Position numbers and translations under genes: made by a program
Shown here: in pieces, positions 40,094 through 52,044 of the stretch
Layout of the letters: the number at the start of each line of letters is the position of its first letter
Position numbering within the stretch: position 1 is the stretch's first letter
Notes under the pieces: model-generated
Told to the model about the DNA's origin: nothing
The model's database searches: none
What the model saw: the letters and a program-made list of their open reading frames with translations, nothing else
DNA from: Hypomyces perniciosus
Lineage: Eukaryota > Ascomycota > Sordariomycetes > Hypocreales > Hypocreaceae
Direction: 5' to 3'
NCBI GenBank assembly: GCA_008477525.1
Contig: SPDT01000004.1
Coordinates: forward strand, 2,790,001-2,854,000
DNA length: 64,000 nt

Positions 40094-41593
40094 TTAGTCC
40101 ATCTCCACTAGAGACACCTGGAGGATATCCTCATGCATATTTTCTTCGATCAGATTGACGATTTGCGCGTTTCCCCAGAGATGAGCGACGGCGAGTTGGT
40201 GGTTGGTTACTGACACTCTACCCGTGTGAAGAAGCAACTTCACTGAATCAATGTCTCCGCTCCGTATGGCGTAATCTATTGGAGTGTTGTCGCATCTGCT
40301 CCTCGCGTTTAAATCGACATGTTCACTAGTCACAAGCCGTGTGATGATGGTCATGGCCTCCTTCCTCCTGTCTGAGCTCGGCACGGACAAAGCAATCATT
40401 ACTGGCGTTATGCCCCATTGATCTTTCTCGTCTGGCTTGATGTTCTTCATCGATAGGAGTAATTCCGCCATTTTGAATGAACTGTCCCATATCAAGGCGA
40501 GATGGAGGGCCGTCTCGCCTCGTGCATTCGTCCGATTGGGGTCTACGCGACCCGAGTCCAACAACAACCTCGCAATGTTTACATAGGGTCCCATCACGGC
40601 CTCCATCAAGGGTGTATAATGTTGACTATTCTGACCGTTTAGGTCGACCCTGTCGTCATCCAGCAGAAGTCGCACGATCTCCTCGTGGCCGTTTTGTGCA
40701 GCGAGTGCTAGTGGTGTTTGTCGTCCGTCAATATGATAATCAGGCCTGGCACCATGAGCAAGCAATAGCCTCGCAACCTCAATGCCACCGTTCTCTGCGG
40801 CAATCTCGAGTGGTGTGCACCCAGCGGAACCTCGTACGTCTGCTTCTGCCCCATGAGAGAGCAACAGCTCAACCATTCGGGCACTACACAATTGTGCAGC
40901 GCCGTGCAACGCTGTGATGCCATCCCAATCAGCTGCGTTCGGGTCGACATGGTATTCAGTTAGCAGAAGTTTGGAGGCGTCAAAATGCCCCATTATAGTT
41001 GTTAGGATGAGTGGTGCATCGCCGCCACTGTGCCTTGCTTCTGGGTCTGCGCCATTGTCAATAAGAAGCCGTATCATGGCGACATCTCCAAACTCCGATG
41101 CCTGAAACAGAGCATGCTGGAGTTCGTTCCTCTCTATCATGTAGCTCCTGACATCCTCAAACTTGAGCATCCGCGCTACAAGACCTCTATAACAATGACG
41201 GACAGCAAAAGTGAGCACCTGGGACCATAGATACTCTGGTGCGTAAGATGTAATATTCCGTGGGATTGGCGAATCTTTTGCTATTTCAGCAGCGGTCTGT
41301 AAGATTTGATTTACCGTCTTTCGGTCGTTGCTTTGGGCGGCACACTCAAGTGCTGACAGTCCCCCGAACTTGATGTTATGCAAAATGCACCTATCTCGTA
41401 ATGGGCGAGAGAGGCGAAGCCGGTGCTTTCTGTCAACTGTGCGTAGTATTAGGCACTTGGGTTCTATAAGAAGTAAGTTGTAAATGTCTTGAGGCTCGAG
41501 CTGCTCTAGGATAATCATGAGAAGCTCGAATGGTAGTCCGAGGAGGGATTTGTCCGATTTCGTCCGCGAACCGGAGGGGAGAGTTGACAACAT
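40094..41593 (-). CDS. F-box protein with ankyrin repeats
   Basis: Intronless, 499 residues from ATG 41593. Residues 17-50 (LLGLPFELLMIILEQLEPQDIYNLLLIEP) form an F-box, predicted to bind Skp1. From about residue 150 to the end there are eight to nine ankyrin repeats, clear ones being DVAMIRLLIDNGADPEARHSG, GITALHGAAQLCSARMVELLLSHGAEAD, GCTPLEIAAENGGIEVARLLLAHGA and QTPLALAAQNGHEEIVRLLLDDD. The last repeats are more divergent. F-box plus ankyrin is a repeated theme in filamentous fungi and in some intracellular bacteria; here codon use is ordinary. It probably selects substrates for an SCF ubiquitin ligase; the substrate is unknown. Confidence 0.88.
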   Translation of the reverse strand: MLSTLPSGSRTKSDKSLLGLPFELLMIILEQLEPQDIYNLLLIEPKCLILRTVDRKHRLRLSRPLRDRCILHNIKFGGLSALECAAQSNDRKTVNQILQTAAEIAKDSPIPRNITSYAPEYLWSQVLTFAVRHCYRGLVARMLKFEDVRSYMIERNELQHALFQASEFGDVAMIRLLIDNGADPEARHSGGDAPLILTTIMGHFDASKLLLTEYHVDPNAADWDGITALHGAAQLCSARMVELLLSHGAEADVRGSAGCTPLEIAAENGGIEVARLLLAHGARPDYHIDGRQTPLALAAQNGHEEIVRLLLDDDRVDLNGQNSQHYTPLMEAVMGPYVNIARLLLDSGRVDPNRTNARGETALHLALIWDSSFKMAELLLSMKNIKPDEKDQWGITPVMIALSVPSSDRRKEAMTIITRLVTSEHVDLNARSRCDNTPIDYAIRSGDIDSVKLLLHTGRVSVTNHQLAVAHLWGNAQIVNLIEENMHEDILQVSLVEMD

Positions 41594-43277
41594 TTTGTTG
41601 CGTTCGTAGTAAATGGTTACAATGTAGGAAGAGTTCTTGCTGATGTTGTGGCTGTAATGTAATAAATGTGGGAGTTGTGCCTCGTTGTGTGTCTGTCTCA
41701 GATGTAGAGTGCTTGGTGGCCGGCTCCAACATTCTTCTTATACCTACTCCCCAAGAACTGTTCTTTGAACCGAAGAGTATTGCTTGGACATCTGTTCAGA
41801 CACCAAATCGGGTCTCAGCAAAACAATGTCCTTTGTCGTGAGACATAGCCATACTAATACCCCGAACAAGACTGCACATTGTGCAGCATCAATGGAGCCC
41901 GAGACTAGTATTGAACAACTCTGCTGCTGGAAATTTGTACAAAGTGTTAAACGGCCTCCAAGAAACCCCCTTCAAGGGATTGTTCTCATGGTTTAGATCA
42001 CACAAAGTCGGCGAGCCGTCATTCTGAAAGAACATAATAATGCCATTGTTCATTCTGGGCACCTTGTCTCCGTTGTTCAGCATCGAGCAGACCATGTTGA
42101 TCGAACCGCCTAAGTAACCAAATCCGGTTATGAGGCTGGCTTTATTTTATTCAGCATGTTTTTCTCAGCACCTTTCGCTTAGCCCCAGATTTTTCCCAAG
42201 CTCCTCGACATGAGGCGTGATCTTGTCGAATTGCCATGGCCAGTTTACCGCGTACTTTTAGGCCATTCATCAGTATGATATAAGGCACACGTCAAGGAGA
42301 GAAATGAGTCTCACGAAGAATGGCTGGTCGTCGTAACGAAGACCGTCAGGGCCATTAGCCAGCACTACGATATTAAGGAACTATCCACCAATTCGACTTG
42401 ACAGTTGGTGATGAAGGTGTTCAATGACACTCAAGCAAGGTGTTGATGGCTCCAAGAGTTGATGTGATCAGGTCCAAGAAGGTGCCCTCCAATGCACGTA
42501 AACTAGGGACGAATGAGTCCTGTACTTCTACAACACGCAATTAATAATACACAATGCATAAACAGGATAATCATCATCAACTACATGTGGACAATAGTCG
42601 GTCTCTTAGAAAAACCCGAGAGGCAGTGCAGGAAATGTATCGGATCAGGGTACCTCACCCGCCTAAGCCTCCGAGCAACGTCATCATCAGACATCATGGA
42701 TACGTCCTCAAGCTCGTATCCCATTAGAAAGTGAAGTAATATATACTTGATGGTTCTACGCGATCGGAGCCACGGAAAGCGTCTTGAGATGCAAAGTAGA
42801 AGACTTTTGGTTACCGAGGGAATGGTAACTGAAGCGCTACTGAACTACCTCTACAGGTGAGGGGCTCCTTACTAGGTGGGTAGTTTAATAGTCCGGGTAC
42901 TCCGTACTTCGTACCTTGTGGTGGATTTCCCCGCCGAATCGGCAAATGACTAAGCCACAGTTAGCCGTCTCTTTTGTTCCAGCGTGTCCGTGACCTTCGC
43001 GCGCTCTCTTGATTGGAGAAAAACGTCATTCGAGCTGAACCATTTCCATCTCTGAGAAGAGGCCAGCCATCCCGCTTCTCCACCTCTGTGATAACTTGGC
43101 CATATATCCTCCTTCTCTTCTTTGTCTTCTTCTTCGTCTTCTTCTTCGTCATCTGTCTTAATGTGTGTGCCGCCTTAGTCGTCGCTTCTTCGTTTCAATC
43201 CCTACTGCCATTGTCGAGATCTTCCTAGACAGCCTCCCAAGAGGAGGACACAGACCCCTCTCCGTTCAGTAATAGAA

Positions 43278-43321
<44 letters not shown>

Positions 43322-43350
43322 AAGCTGCAGAGCTGCATATGTAGCCCAAC
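41594..43350. other. Intergenic region with possible coding remnant
   Basis: No intact gene. On the minus strand at 41889-42130 a frame reads GFGYLGGSINMVCSMLNNGD onward and looks protein-like, and another piece near 42330-42360 reads ANGPDGLRYDDQPFF, but stops and frame changes separate them. I do not recognise the family; a decayed gene is possible. Two 9-mers TACTCCGTA/TACTTCGTA overlap at 42898-42913. The end is the Osh1 promoter. Confidence 0.4.
43281..43319. repeat. (GA)n microsatellite
   Basis: Nineteen uninterrupted GA units lie 31 bp upstream of the Osh1-type start codon, probably within its 5' leader or core promoter. Length variation here could affect expression; that is inference. 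Confidence 0.9.
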
Positions 43351-46300
43351 ATGTCAGACACGGGCGAGAGGTATGTCTTGCGCCATATGCTCTGCATTCT
43401 GAATGCCTCGGGATCTGTGTTTACAACGCTCGTGTTGGTGTCCAACTCTATCTGCGCACTAACAATCTGCCCAGCAACCACCACCATAGCCAACACAGGC
43501 GATCCAAATCCGCCGCCGCACTGTCGCTTCTTCGTCGCAAAGACGCTCGCGAGGACGAATCCGGATCCGAAGACGGTCGGGTGTCAGCCTCTGGGAGCCA
43601 TGCATCTCCTCCCAAGAGCGGCGCAAAACAATCGAGCCCCCCCTTATCGTATCAGCAGAGCGCACGCAGCCACAGCTCCCGGCTATCAACCCCATCGGCC
43701 GTCTTGAGCAGGACACCATCAAATCCAGCCAGCGCAAAACTGGCGCCCTCCCCTCTTCAGGATGCCAAGTCTGGGAGCCTAGAACAATCCGTCAGGAAAT
43801 TTAGAGTGGTGGAGGCGCTGAGAAGCGGAGACACGGCTTCCATTTCCAAGGCCATTCGTGAAACTGCAGACAATGGCCCACGTGCGAGCATATCGACATT
43901 GTCGGCTCTCAGCGGCGGAGCACTCGAGGACACCACAATTCTGCATCTTGCCATGCAGTGCGCCGAGTTCCCTGTCATTGAATACGTTCTATCAGATGGC
44001 CTTGGTAGCTTGGACGTCAATGCTCGAGACAAAGATGGCAACACTCCATTGCATATCGCCGCCATGAATGGCCGCACTACAGCGGTGAAGCTGCTGTTGG
44101 AGCAAAAGGACATAAACGACGCCATTGCGAATTCGCAGGGCAAGCTACCCATCGACTTGGCTCGAACTCCCGAAATCTTCCAGCTCTTGCAATTATCCCG
44201 CTCATTGTTCACAGATGCCAAGGTACAACAAGTTCAGGATCTCATTTTTAAGAATGATTATGATACCCTTGCCCAGGTCCTGGAAGAACCGCGATTGAAG
44301 ACGGTCCTTGATATCAACAGCCCCGAATTCGTATCTGACCCCGTCACCGCACAGGCGGGCGGCACCTTGCTTCATGAAGCAGCTAGAAAGAGGAACATTC
44401 AACTCATCCAAGTCCTCCTGCTCCATGGCGCCGATCCTTTCCGCCGCGACCGAAAAGGAAAACTGCCACAATCATTTACGAACGATGACGGCGTCAAGGC
44501 AATTCTCAAGAAATCGCCGGCAGCGGTGGCAGCTCAGAGGGGAATACAGGAGAAAGCTGTGCTTGGCCATGCCGCTTCCCAAGGCGCTGCCGCTGGAGGG
44601 CCGAGCGACCCCTTGGCTGGTCGTGAAGCCCGTGAGATGAAGGGCTACCTGAAGAAATGGACCAATTACCGCAAGGGCTACCAGTTGAGATGGTTCGTGC
44701 TTGAAGATGGAGTGTTGAGCTATTACAAGCACCAGGACGATGCCGGTTCGGCCTGTCGCGGTGCCATCAACATGAAGATTGCTCAGCTTCACATGAGCCC
44801 CGACGAAAAGACCAAGTTTGAGATTATTGGCAAATCCTCTGTCAAGTACACTCTCAAAGCAAACCATGAGGTTGAGGCAAAGCGCTGGTTCTGGGCTCTT
44901 AACAACTCCATCCAGTGGACCAAGGATCAAGCGAAAGAAGAGGAGCGACAGACCGCCCGCAACGCGGAGCTTCTCAGATTGGCCAAGGCTGACCAGAGCG
45001 GAAACCTCTCCGTACAAGACTCTCACAGTGAGAGCGCGAGTGTCTCTGATGTACGACGTCTCAGCACGCATGCACCGAGCCGTTCAGTCTCAGGCGCGAA
45101 GCTCCCGGCTCAGAAATCTGATATTGCCGTCACTAGCACCGTTGGCAGCGTTGACGATGATGAATTTGCGGATGGCTGTACTGACGCGGGCACATCGCGA
45201 ATCCATGATAATAATGGTGGAGTTCGCGACCCAGCCAACCCTACGGAGCCGGACGATGAAGACGACTATGGTGATGAGATGAGTGGCCACGAGGAGCCAC
45301 AGGCAACGAAGGATGCACTTAACATCACAGCTCAATCTGCCAAGCTGCAGCTTGAAACCATGTCCAATGTTCACGCGGCTCTTCTAGCAGAAGTCACTCG
45401 CAACCCCGCAACGCCTCTATCCGACATAAATGTAATACAGGCCTTCACTACCTACGACGCTGCTATTCGCAGCTTGACGGGCCTGGTGGGCGACCTGCTC
45501 CGGATCTCCAAGGACCGCGATGCTTTTTGGCAGTACCGCCTTGATCGGGAGTCTAATATGAGGCGTATGTGGGAGGAGAGCATGGCACAAGTGGCTCGTG
45601 AGCAGGAGATTCTCGAAGCACGCGTGGGCGAAGCAGAGATGAAGCGCAAGTTGGCCAAGAAAGCGTTGCGCGAGGTCATGGAAAGCGGTGGTATTACTCC
45701 GACCATCGAGAAGGCGCAAGAAGAAGTGGAGGATATCATCGTCGTCGCCAAGTCACCAAGTCGGAGTCTGGCGCGGAAACCTACAGCCCTTGAACAAATG
45801 GCCGAATTGTCTGATAGCGAGTCGGGTGGGGAGGATGAGTTCTTCGATGCTGTTGACGCCGGAGATGTGGAAGTGACTGAATTGCCACCAAGTGATACCA
45901 CGCAAGACAAGAAGGATATTGTCATCTCAGGCTTGGATATTAGCAGCTCATTCAAGGGATATGAAAACGGCATCAGAAACAAACTCAAAATGGACAATGA
46001 TGACCGTCCTAAGATCTCTCTCTGGGTATGGATCCCGCCTCCCTTTCTCTCCCTCCATGTTCATGACTGCTAACCTGAGGTAGGGTATTCTGAAGTCAAT
46101 GATTGGTAAGGACATGACCAGGATGACGCTTCCTGTGTCATTCAACGAGCCGACTTCACTCTTGTATCGGTGCGGTGAAGACATGGAATATGCGGACCTG
46201 CTTGACTTGGCGGCAGAGCGGTCGGACTCACTCGAGCGACTGATGTACGTAGCGGCCTTTGCGGCGAGCGAGTACGCATCCACCATTGGACGTGTAGCAA

Positions 46301-47310
46301 AGCCTTTCAACCCTCTGCTCGGCGAGACATTCGAATATGTCCGACCAGACAAGAATTATCGCTTCTTTATTGAGCAGGTCAGCCACCACCCGCCAATTGG
46401 TGCGGCGTGGGCAGAGGCGGCGAACTGGACTTACTGGGGTGAATCGCACGTCAAATCCAAATTCTATGGCAAATCATTTGATATCAACCCTCTCGGCACG
46501 TGGTTCCTGAGGCTCCGACCCACTGCCGGTGGCAAGGAGGATCTCTACACTTGGAAAAAGGTGACGTCGTCAGTCATTGGCATTATCACGGGAAACCCAA
46601 CAGTGGATAATTACGGACCTATGGAGATCAAGAACTGGACGACCGGAGAGGTGGCCCTCGTTGAATTTAAGCCGCGTGGGTGGAAGGCGTCGAGCGCTTA
46701 CCAGATTGCCGGAAAAGTGATGGATGCTACAGGCAACGTGCGGGTTAGCTTGGGAGGCCGTTGGAACTCGAGGCTGTATGCTCGGTTAACACCAGGCTAT
46801 GAGGCTACTGTCGATGAGCCCTCGACCAAGGAGAACGGACCAGTGCACCGGGGCAGTATTGCTGACCCAACTCGTGCATATCTCATTTGGGAGGCCAACC
46901 CCCGGCCAACGGACATTCCCTTTAACCTGACGCCATTCGTGTTGACGTTTAACCACATCGATGACCAGCTCAAGCCATGGATCGCCCCAACGGACTCTCG
47001 ACTAAGACCAGACCAGCGAGCTATGGAGGAAGGAGAGTACGACTTTGCGGCGACTGAGAAGAACCGTCTTGAAGAGAACCAGCGAGCACGTCGGCGAGCG
47101 CGCGAGGCGGCTGGGGAGGAATTTGTACCTGCGTGGTTTGCCAAGACTAGATGCGAAGTCACGGGCGAAGAGTACTGGAAATTCAACGGCAAGTACTGGG
47201 AGCAGCGAGCAAAGGCCGGGCCAGACGGCGACTTGAAGGCCGCGTGGGCAGGGCTGGAGCCTATATTCGATGATCCGACTCCGCAGGAAGAGACTCCAGT
47301 GGATGGCTAA
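43351..47310 (+). CDS. Osh1-type oxysterol-binding protein (ankyrin-PH-FFAT-ORD)
   Basis: Three exons, 43351-43370, 43475-46025 and 46084-47310, give 1265 residues. The 20-nt first exon carries the ATG; the long frame itself opens only at GTG. Intron 1 acceptor at 43474 follows a CTAAC branch site; CACAG at 43498 is a possible in-frame alternative adding or dropping eight residues. Ankyrin repeats lie at about 160-340 (GNTPLHIAAMNGRTTAVKLLLEQ), a PH domain at about 394-490 (MKGYLKKWTNYRKGYQLRWFVLEDG), an FFAT motif EDEFFDAVD near 792 for binding VAP at the ER, and the sterol-transfer domain from about 855 with the signature EQVSHHPPIGAA near 954. The order matches yeast Osh1/Swh1. It moves sterol or PI4P at membrane contacts. 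Confidence 0.93.
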
Positions 47311-48029
47311 TGGGTCCTTTGACCGAGGTCTGATGTTGGATGTCGCTTATGGGATGGCCGAGCTCTCAATCCGTGTGCCCTAACGTCATAAGACCTCTTG
47401 CAAGCATTGTTTAAAAGTAGGCCGTATACAACAGTAGTATATAAATATGGTTCTTTTGTGCCTCGTTTGAATGGACTGATGTGGGCAATGCACTTAATAG
47501 TACTTACACTGACTCCGTCGGCTTTGGATGGATAAGTAATCAACGTCTCGGCACGTATTTGTCGGGTTGAATGCCATGGTCTCAAATCAAAGTGGCTACG
47601 AGTATGGAGATGGAGACGGAGACGGAGTACGGAATATCGGAGGCAATTCGGGGCCGTGAGTGACGGGGCTAAAGGGGCCACTCGTTGAACCTCGGTAAAT
47701 ATGCTGGTGGCTTTATCCTGCCTCTATCATTGGTGTATACCAGGAGCAGTAAGTAAGACAATCCCCTTCATTCATCATCTCTTGGGTCTACATTCTTTTT
47801 TCTTTATTTGTTTTTGATCAAAGTTGATACCCAAAAGCGCCAATTATTGTTCATTGTTTCACAGCATAATCGACACTAAAAGAGCCTCGACCCGAGGTGT
47901 AGGACCCGGGAATCCCGCTCTAAGGTCAACACGCTTGGAGCCCGCGGACCCTGAATGCCGACTGGAAAAGAAAGCATAGAGATCTACAGGATTGAAAACT
48001 CAATCTAATCGCAGATAACCTGCAACGCA
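47311..48029. other. Intergenic region
   Basis: This holds the 3' UTR of the Osh1-type gene and the promoter of the thioesterase gene. GGAGAC/GGAGTACGGA repeats lie near 47605-47635. No gene is seen. Confidence 0.5.
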
Positions 48030-49249
48030 ATGAGCAACAACAACAACAGCAGCGATTCGTCAGACTCCAAAATGCCAGAGAAGCGAACAACACTGGTGAG
48101 GCCGCCGGATCCTGATCCAAGCAAGGCGCCAATCGAGAACACGGTCGAAGTGACAGCGCTCGACGTCATAGGACGTGTAAGCCACATCTCCCCTCCCTTT
48201 GAATCTTTGGAATCTCGAGGAGAGAAAGGACTGACGTGAACAGGACATCTTCACAAACACCCGCCAGCCATGGCTGCCACCCGGCGCAAGAGGCATCTTT
48301 GGCGGCGCCGTCATCGCGCAATGCCTCGCCACGGCGCAACGCACTGTTCCGGACGACTTCCTCGTGCACTCGTGCCACTGTTACTTCCTGCTCGCAGGCT
48401 CAAATACGATTCCCATCATGTACCACGTTGAGCGCGTGCGCGACGGTCGGTCGTTTGCTACGCGCACTGTTCAGGCGCGTCAAAAGGGCAGCTGTATCTT
48501 CACCACGACGATTAGTTTCGTGCGCGAGGGGAGCGGCGGGACGGATCAGGTTCGCCACGCTGCGTCGCTGCCGGAGGGATTGGAGATGCCGTCCGAGACG
48601 TGGGATGAGGAGGAGCCCCGGTGGGCGAGGTCAGGGCCGGTGCAGAGTAGGAAGGTTGAGGTGGTGGGTGTTCACGACCTCTCAGCCAGGCCGGACGAGC
48701 GCAAGTCAAGACAGTGGATACGCTGTCGGGGCAAGATCTCAGAAGAAGGGGGCCACCAGGCACATCTCAATGCGTTGGCGTACATGTCCGACAGCGACTT
48801 CATGTGGACGGTGTCGCGAATCCACCGACTGTGGAAGTATGGATTCTCCCCGGAAGAAGTAGCTTCGCTCCCTGAGGACACACAGCAACTGGTGCGAGCG
48901 ATGACGCAGCACGAAGGATTGGGGACGACACTGGAGGAGTGGACACAGAGACCGCGGGTTGGAATGCTGGTGAGCTTGGATCACAGTATTTACTTCCACG
49001 AGCCGAAGAGGGTGAAGGCAGATGAGTGGATGTTTACGGAGATGGAGAGCCCGTGGTCAGGGGATGGGAGGGGGGTGGTGATGTCGAGGATTTTTGCGAG
49101 GGATGGGACGTTGTTGGCGAGTTGCATTCAAGAGGTGAGTTTTTCGGGATGATGATGATGATTATCATCATTATGAGGTTGCTTGAGCTAACAATGTGTA
49201 GGGTGTTATACGATTACTGCCGGGGGAGGCTGACAAGGCAAAGCTTTAG
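48030..49249 (+). CDS. Peroxisomal acyl-CoA thioesterase II (TesB-like)
   Basis: Three exons, 48030-48176, 48244-49134 and 49202-49249 (introns 67 and 66 bp), give 361 residues. The enzyme hydrolyses acyl-CoA to free fatty acid and CoA. The N-terminal hotdog shows RGIFGGAVIAQCLATAQRTVP, HSCHCYFLLAG and GRSFATRTVQARQKG; the C-terminal hotdog has the active-site strand MLVSLDHSIYFHEP and SWxxxE-like positions. The last exon gives the conserved QEGVIRL and ends in Ala-Lys-Leu, a type 1 peroxisomal targeting signal, so it should act in beta-oxidation inside peroxisomes. Residues 1-40 are a polar extension. The exon boundaries are fixed by frame and by the conserved QEG. Confidence 0.92.
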
Positions 49250-50623
49250 TTATGGGAGAGATGGAAGCACCAGGACTACATTATTGGAGGATATAATATC
49301 AAAGTGTCTAGATAGAGGCGGGAGCCATTGGTCTGTTGTTGGATTCATATCTACAAATGTCCTAGATAATACTGATAGATACGAAACATCGACTGTATCG
49401 TAACTTGTGTTCAATGTTCGTTCATGCGAGGGTTCGTGTGTTGTGATGACGTTCTTCCTTGAGCAAGCCAATATCGGTGGCTGCGGCTGGAAGTCCAAAG
49501 TTACCTACTAGGTATGCTGAGTGTTGTTCAGCTGACTGGCAGGGCGTTTGATATTACTATTAGTATTGAGCAGATGAAAAGAGGCGTTGCAAAACGACCA
49601 GCCTCATTTATGCTTAAAAGAAATGATTGCAAGGTACGACGTATGAGGTAGTAGGACGTATGAGGTAGTAGGACGTACGAAGTAGTACCCTTTTAGTTTG
49701 GTGTTCACGAAAGTATACACTAATAACGGGTACTACGAAGTATTACTCCAGGTCGGTCAAGTGGTGCAACATACCTTCTAGGCGATCCGGAACGGAACCA
49801 ATGTTAATCCAGCATCACCATAGTACCTCCCTTCGGTATCGAAAACATCTTCTTCCCACGAGTCAGTGATGAACACCAAACCCACGTTTTTCTTTTCGGT
49901 TCCCTTTTCCATCGTTCGTTCTATTTTAGAGGGATCGTTTGTTCATTCCGACGGCCTTTTCTCCGCTAGCGCCTCGTCTAGCCATCATTCGGCGTGGCGC
50001 AGTGAGACAGAGCCAAAGAGCTCCAACTGCCAAGCCGTTGGGCTGCGTCAAAGGCTCCTTGTCTAACCTTGTCTAACCTCGTTCAACACCACTACGGACG
50101 CGCTTTTCGGACAGACTGCGGAGTACTCCGTACCACTTCGTACAAAGCATTACAATGGGTCCTTCGCTATTATGGAGTTCGCCCGTTGAGGGTGTTCTAG
50201 AGCCTCCAGTTGAGCCCCCATGACGCCCCATATGGTGTCATCGCCAAGCACACTCACTGCGAGGTTTGCGAGAGCAGAGCCGCCAACTGTCGATCCGCGC
50301 GCTCTTGGCCAGTACGATTACTATTGTCCTGTCCTCTGACTCTTCACCGAGGCCGGTAGGTGTTCCCCAGCTTGTTGATCCAAACCTTCTTCAGCCCCAA
50401 GCCTCGCTGGTCTCTTCTTCTATGTACTCGTAGGCGGTTTCTGCAGCCTCACGGCTATGGCTTAAATAGGCTTAAATAGCCTAAATACCACCCTGGCGGC
50501 TCTATCTCAAGCTCAATCTCATTCTCCATCTTTTTTATCATCTTTATCTCGGCGTCATCTTGTGTTTTGGTTTGTTTTTCTCTTCACACGAGATCCATCA
50601 GAGTCGCCTCTCCTCAGCCTCCG
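49250..50623. other. Intergenic region with 17-bp tandem repeat
   Basis: A 17-bp unit (ACGTATGAGGTAGTAGG) is repeated at 49639-49655 and 49656-49672, with a diverged third copy to about 49688. The 9-mers TACGAAGTA and TACTCCGTA occur at 49676, 49734 and 50124. The last 150 bp are the C/T-rich leader of the protease gene. No gene is seen. Confidence 0.55.
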
Positions 50624-52044
50624 ATGCGTTGCTCAACACTTCCGCTCGTCGGCCTCATCGCCGCCAGCAGCGTCTCAGCTGGTGTTGTCTCTGTTCCTTT
50701 TACACGGAGACACACGGCTGACGATGTGACGCACCCTTCGCTTGTCCGTCGCGACGGCACTCTCAACCTCGAGGCCATCAACAACATTACTGGTGGCGGC
50801 TATTACGCCGAAATTGGCGTTGGCACGCCTCCCCAGAAACTGAGCTTTCATCTCGACACGGGCAGCAGTGATACATGGGTCAATTCCGTCAACGCAAACG
50901 TCTGCAACAGCAGGTCGATTAGCTTTATGGGAGGCTTCTGTCAAACGCCGTGTAGGTAGAACCAGCTACTGTTCCTCCTATCCTCTCCTCTCCTCTATCA
51001 TACTCATCACCAAAAAAAACCCTAGTCAACCCGAATAAGAGCTCAACATATACCCTCGTCTCTCGCAGGGGTTTTGACATCACCTACCTCGACGGCCGCA
51101 ACATCCAGGGTGACTACTTCAATGACACCCTCTCCATCGCCGGCGCCACCATCAAAAACCAGCAGCTCGGTCTCGCCCTGACCTCAAGGCGTTCCACGGG
51201 TCTCATGGGCCTCGGTTTCAGCGAAAGCGTCTCTTCCAGAAAAAAGTACCCAACTGTCATCGACAACATGGTCTCCCAGGGCCTCATCCGCGCCCGGGCC
51301 TTTAGCCTGTACCTCAACGACCTGGACGCCAGCGCAGGCACCGTCCTTTTCGGTGGCGTCGACACGGCCAAGTTCACTGACGGCCTTGCCACTCTGCCCC
51401 TGGTGCCTCTGCCTCTCACCAAAACGCAGGAGATCGTCTCGTACAACGTCCACCTGAAAGGCTTCAGCGTCTCTGGCGTCAGCACCCCCAGCATCAATGC
51501 CAGCGCCATCCTCGACTCCGGCTCAACCATCAGTCTCCTCCCCGACAAGATCGCCCAGGAGGTCTGGAGCAACTTTGGCGTCAAAGCCATCCGCGGCTTC
51601 TCCGTGCCCTTCGTCGACTGCGCTCGTGCATCCCGAGCCAAGGACGTCACCTTTAGCTTCCAGTTCGACGGCAAGACCATCAAAGTGCCCATGGATGAGA
51701 TGGTCATCAACAGCTTCGCCGATATTCAGGAGAAAATCTTCGAGGAGCCGCAGCTGCGCACCTTCTTCCAGGGCTGGGAGAGCGTGTGCATGTTTGGCCT
51801 CGGGTCCACCGCCAAGGTCGGCATTTCGAATGAGAAATTTGCTCTCCTGGGAGACACCTTTCTGAGGTCGGCGTATGTGGTGTATGACATGGCCAATAAG
51901 CAGATTGGCATTGCCCAAGCGAAGCTGAACACCACGGCCACCGAGATTATTGAGTTTCAGGCCGGATCAAAGACCATTCCTGGTCCAGTTGCCCAAGGTG
52001 AGAGAAAAGCCCTGTTGAGCTACAGCTATGAATACGCGGAATAG
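50624..52044 (+). CDS. Secreted pepsin-like aspartic protease (candidapepsin/OpsB type)
   Basis: Two exons, 50624-50951 and 51026-52044, with a 74-bp intron (GTAGGT, CCTAG), give 448 residues. Residues 1-19 are a signal peptide. A propeptide ends at dibasic sites (Arg28-Arg29, Arg42-Arg43), as in yapsin/candidapepsin precursors. The catalytic aspartates are Asp78 in HLDTGSSDTW and about Asp273 in AILDSGSTISLLP. FNPNKSSTYTLVSRRG and ITYLDGRNIQGDY mark the flap region, and GDTFLRSAYVVYDMANKQIGIAQ the C-terminal lobe. The C-terminus is short and lacks a GPI-anchor tail, so it should be secreted freely. The first frame continues upstream only from TTG, so ATG 50624 is the start. Confidence 0.92.

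Noticed and set aside
43351..43707. 118-codon frame reading through the first intron of the Osh1-type gene
   Set aside because: It shares the true ATG but reads intron sequence; splicing at 43371 restores the long frame.
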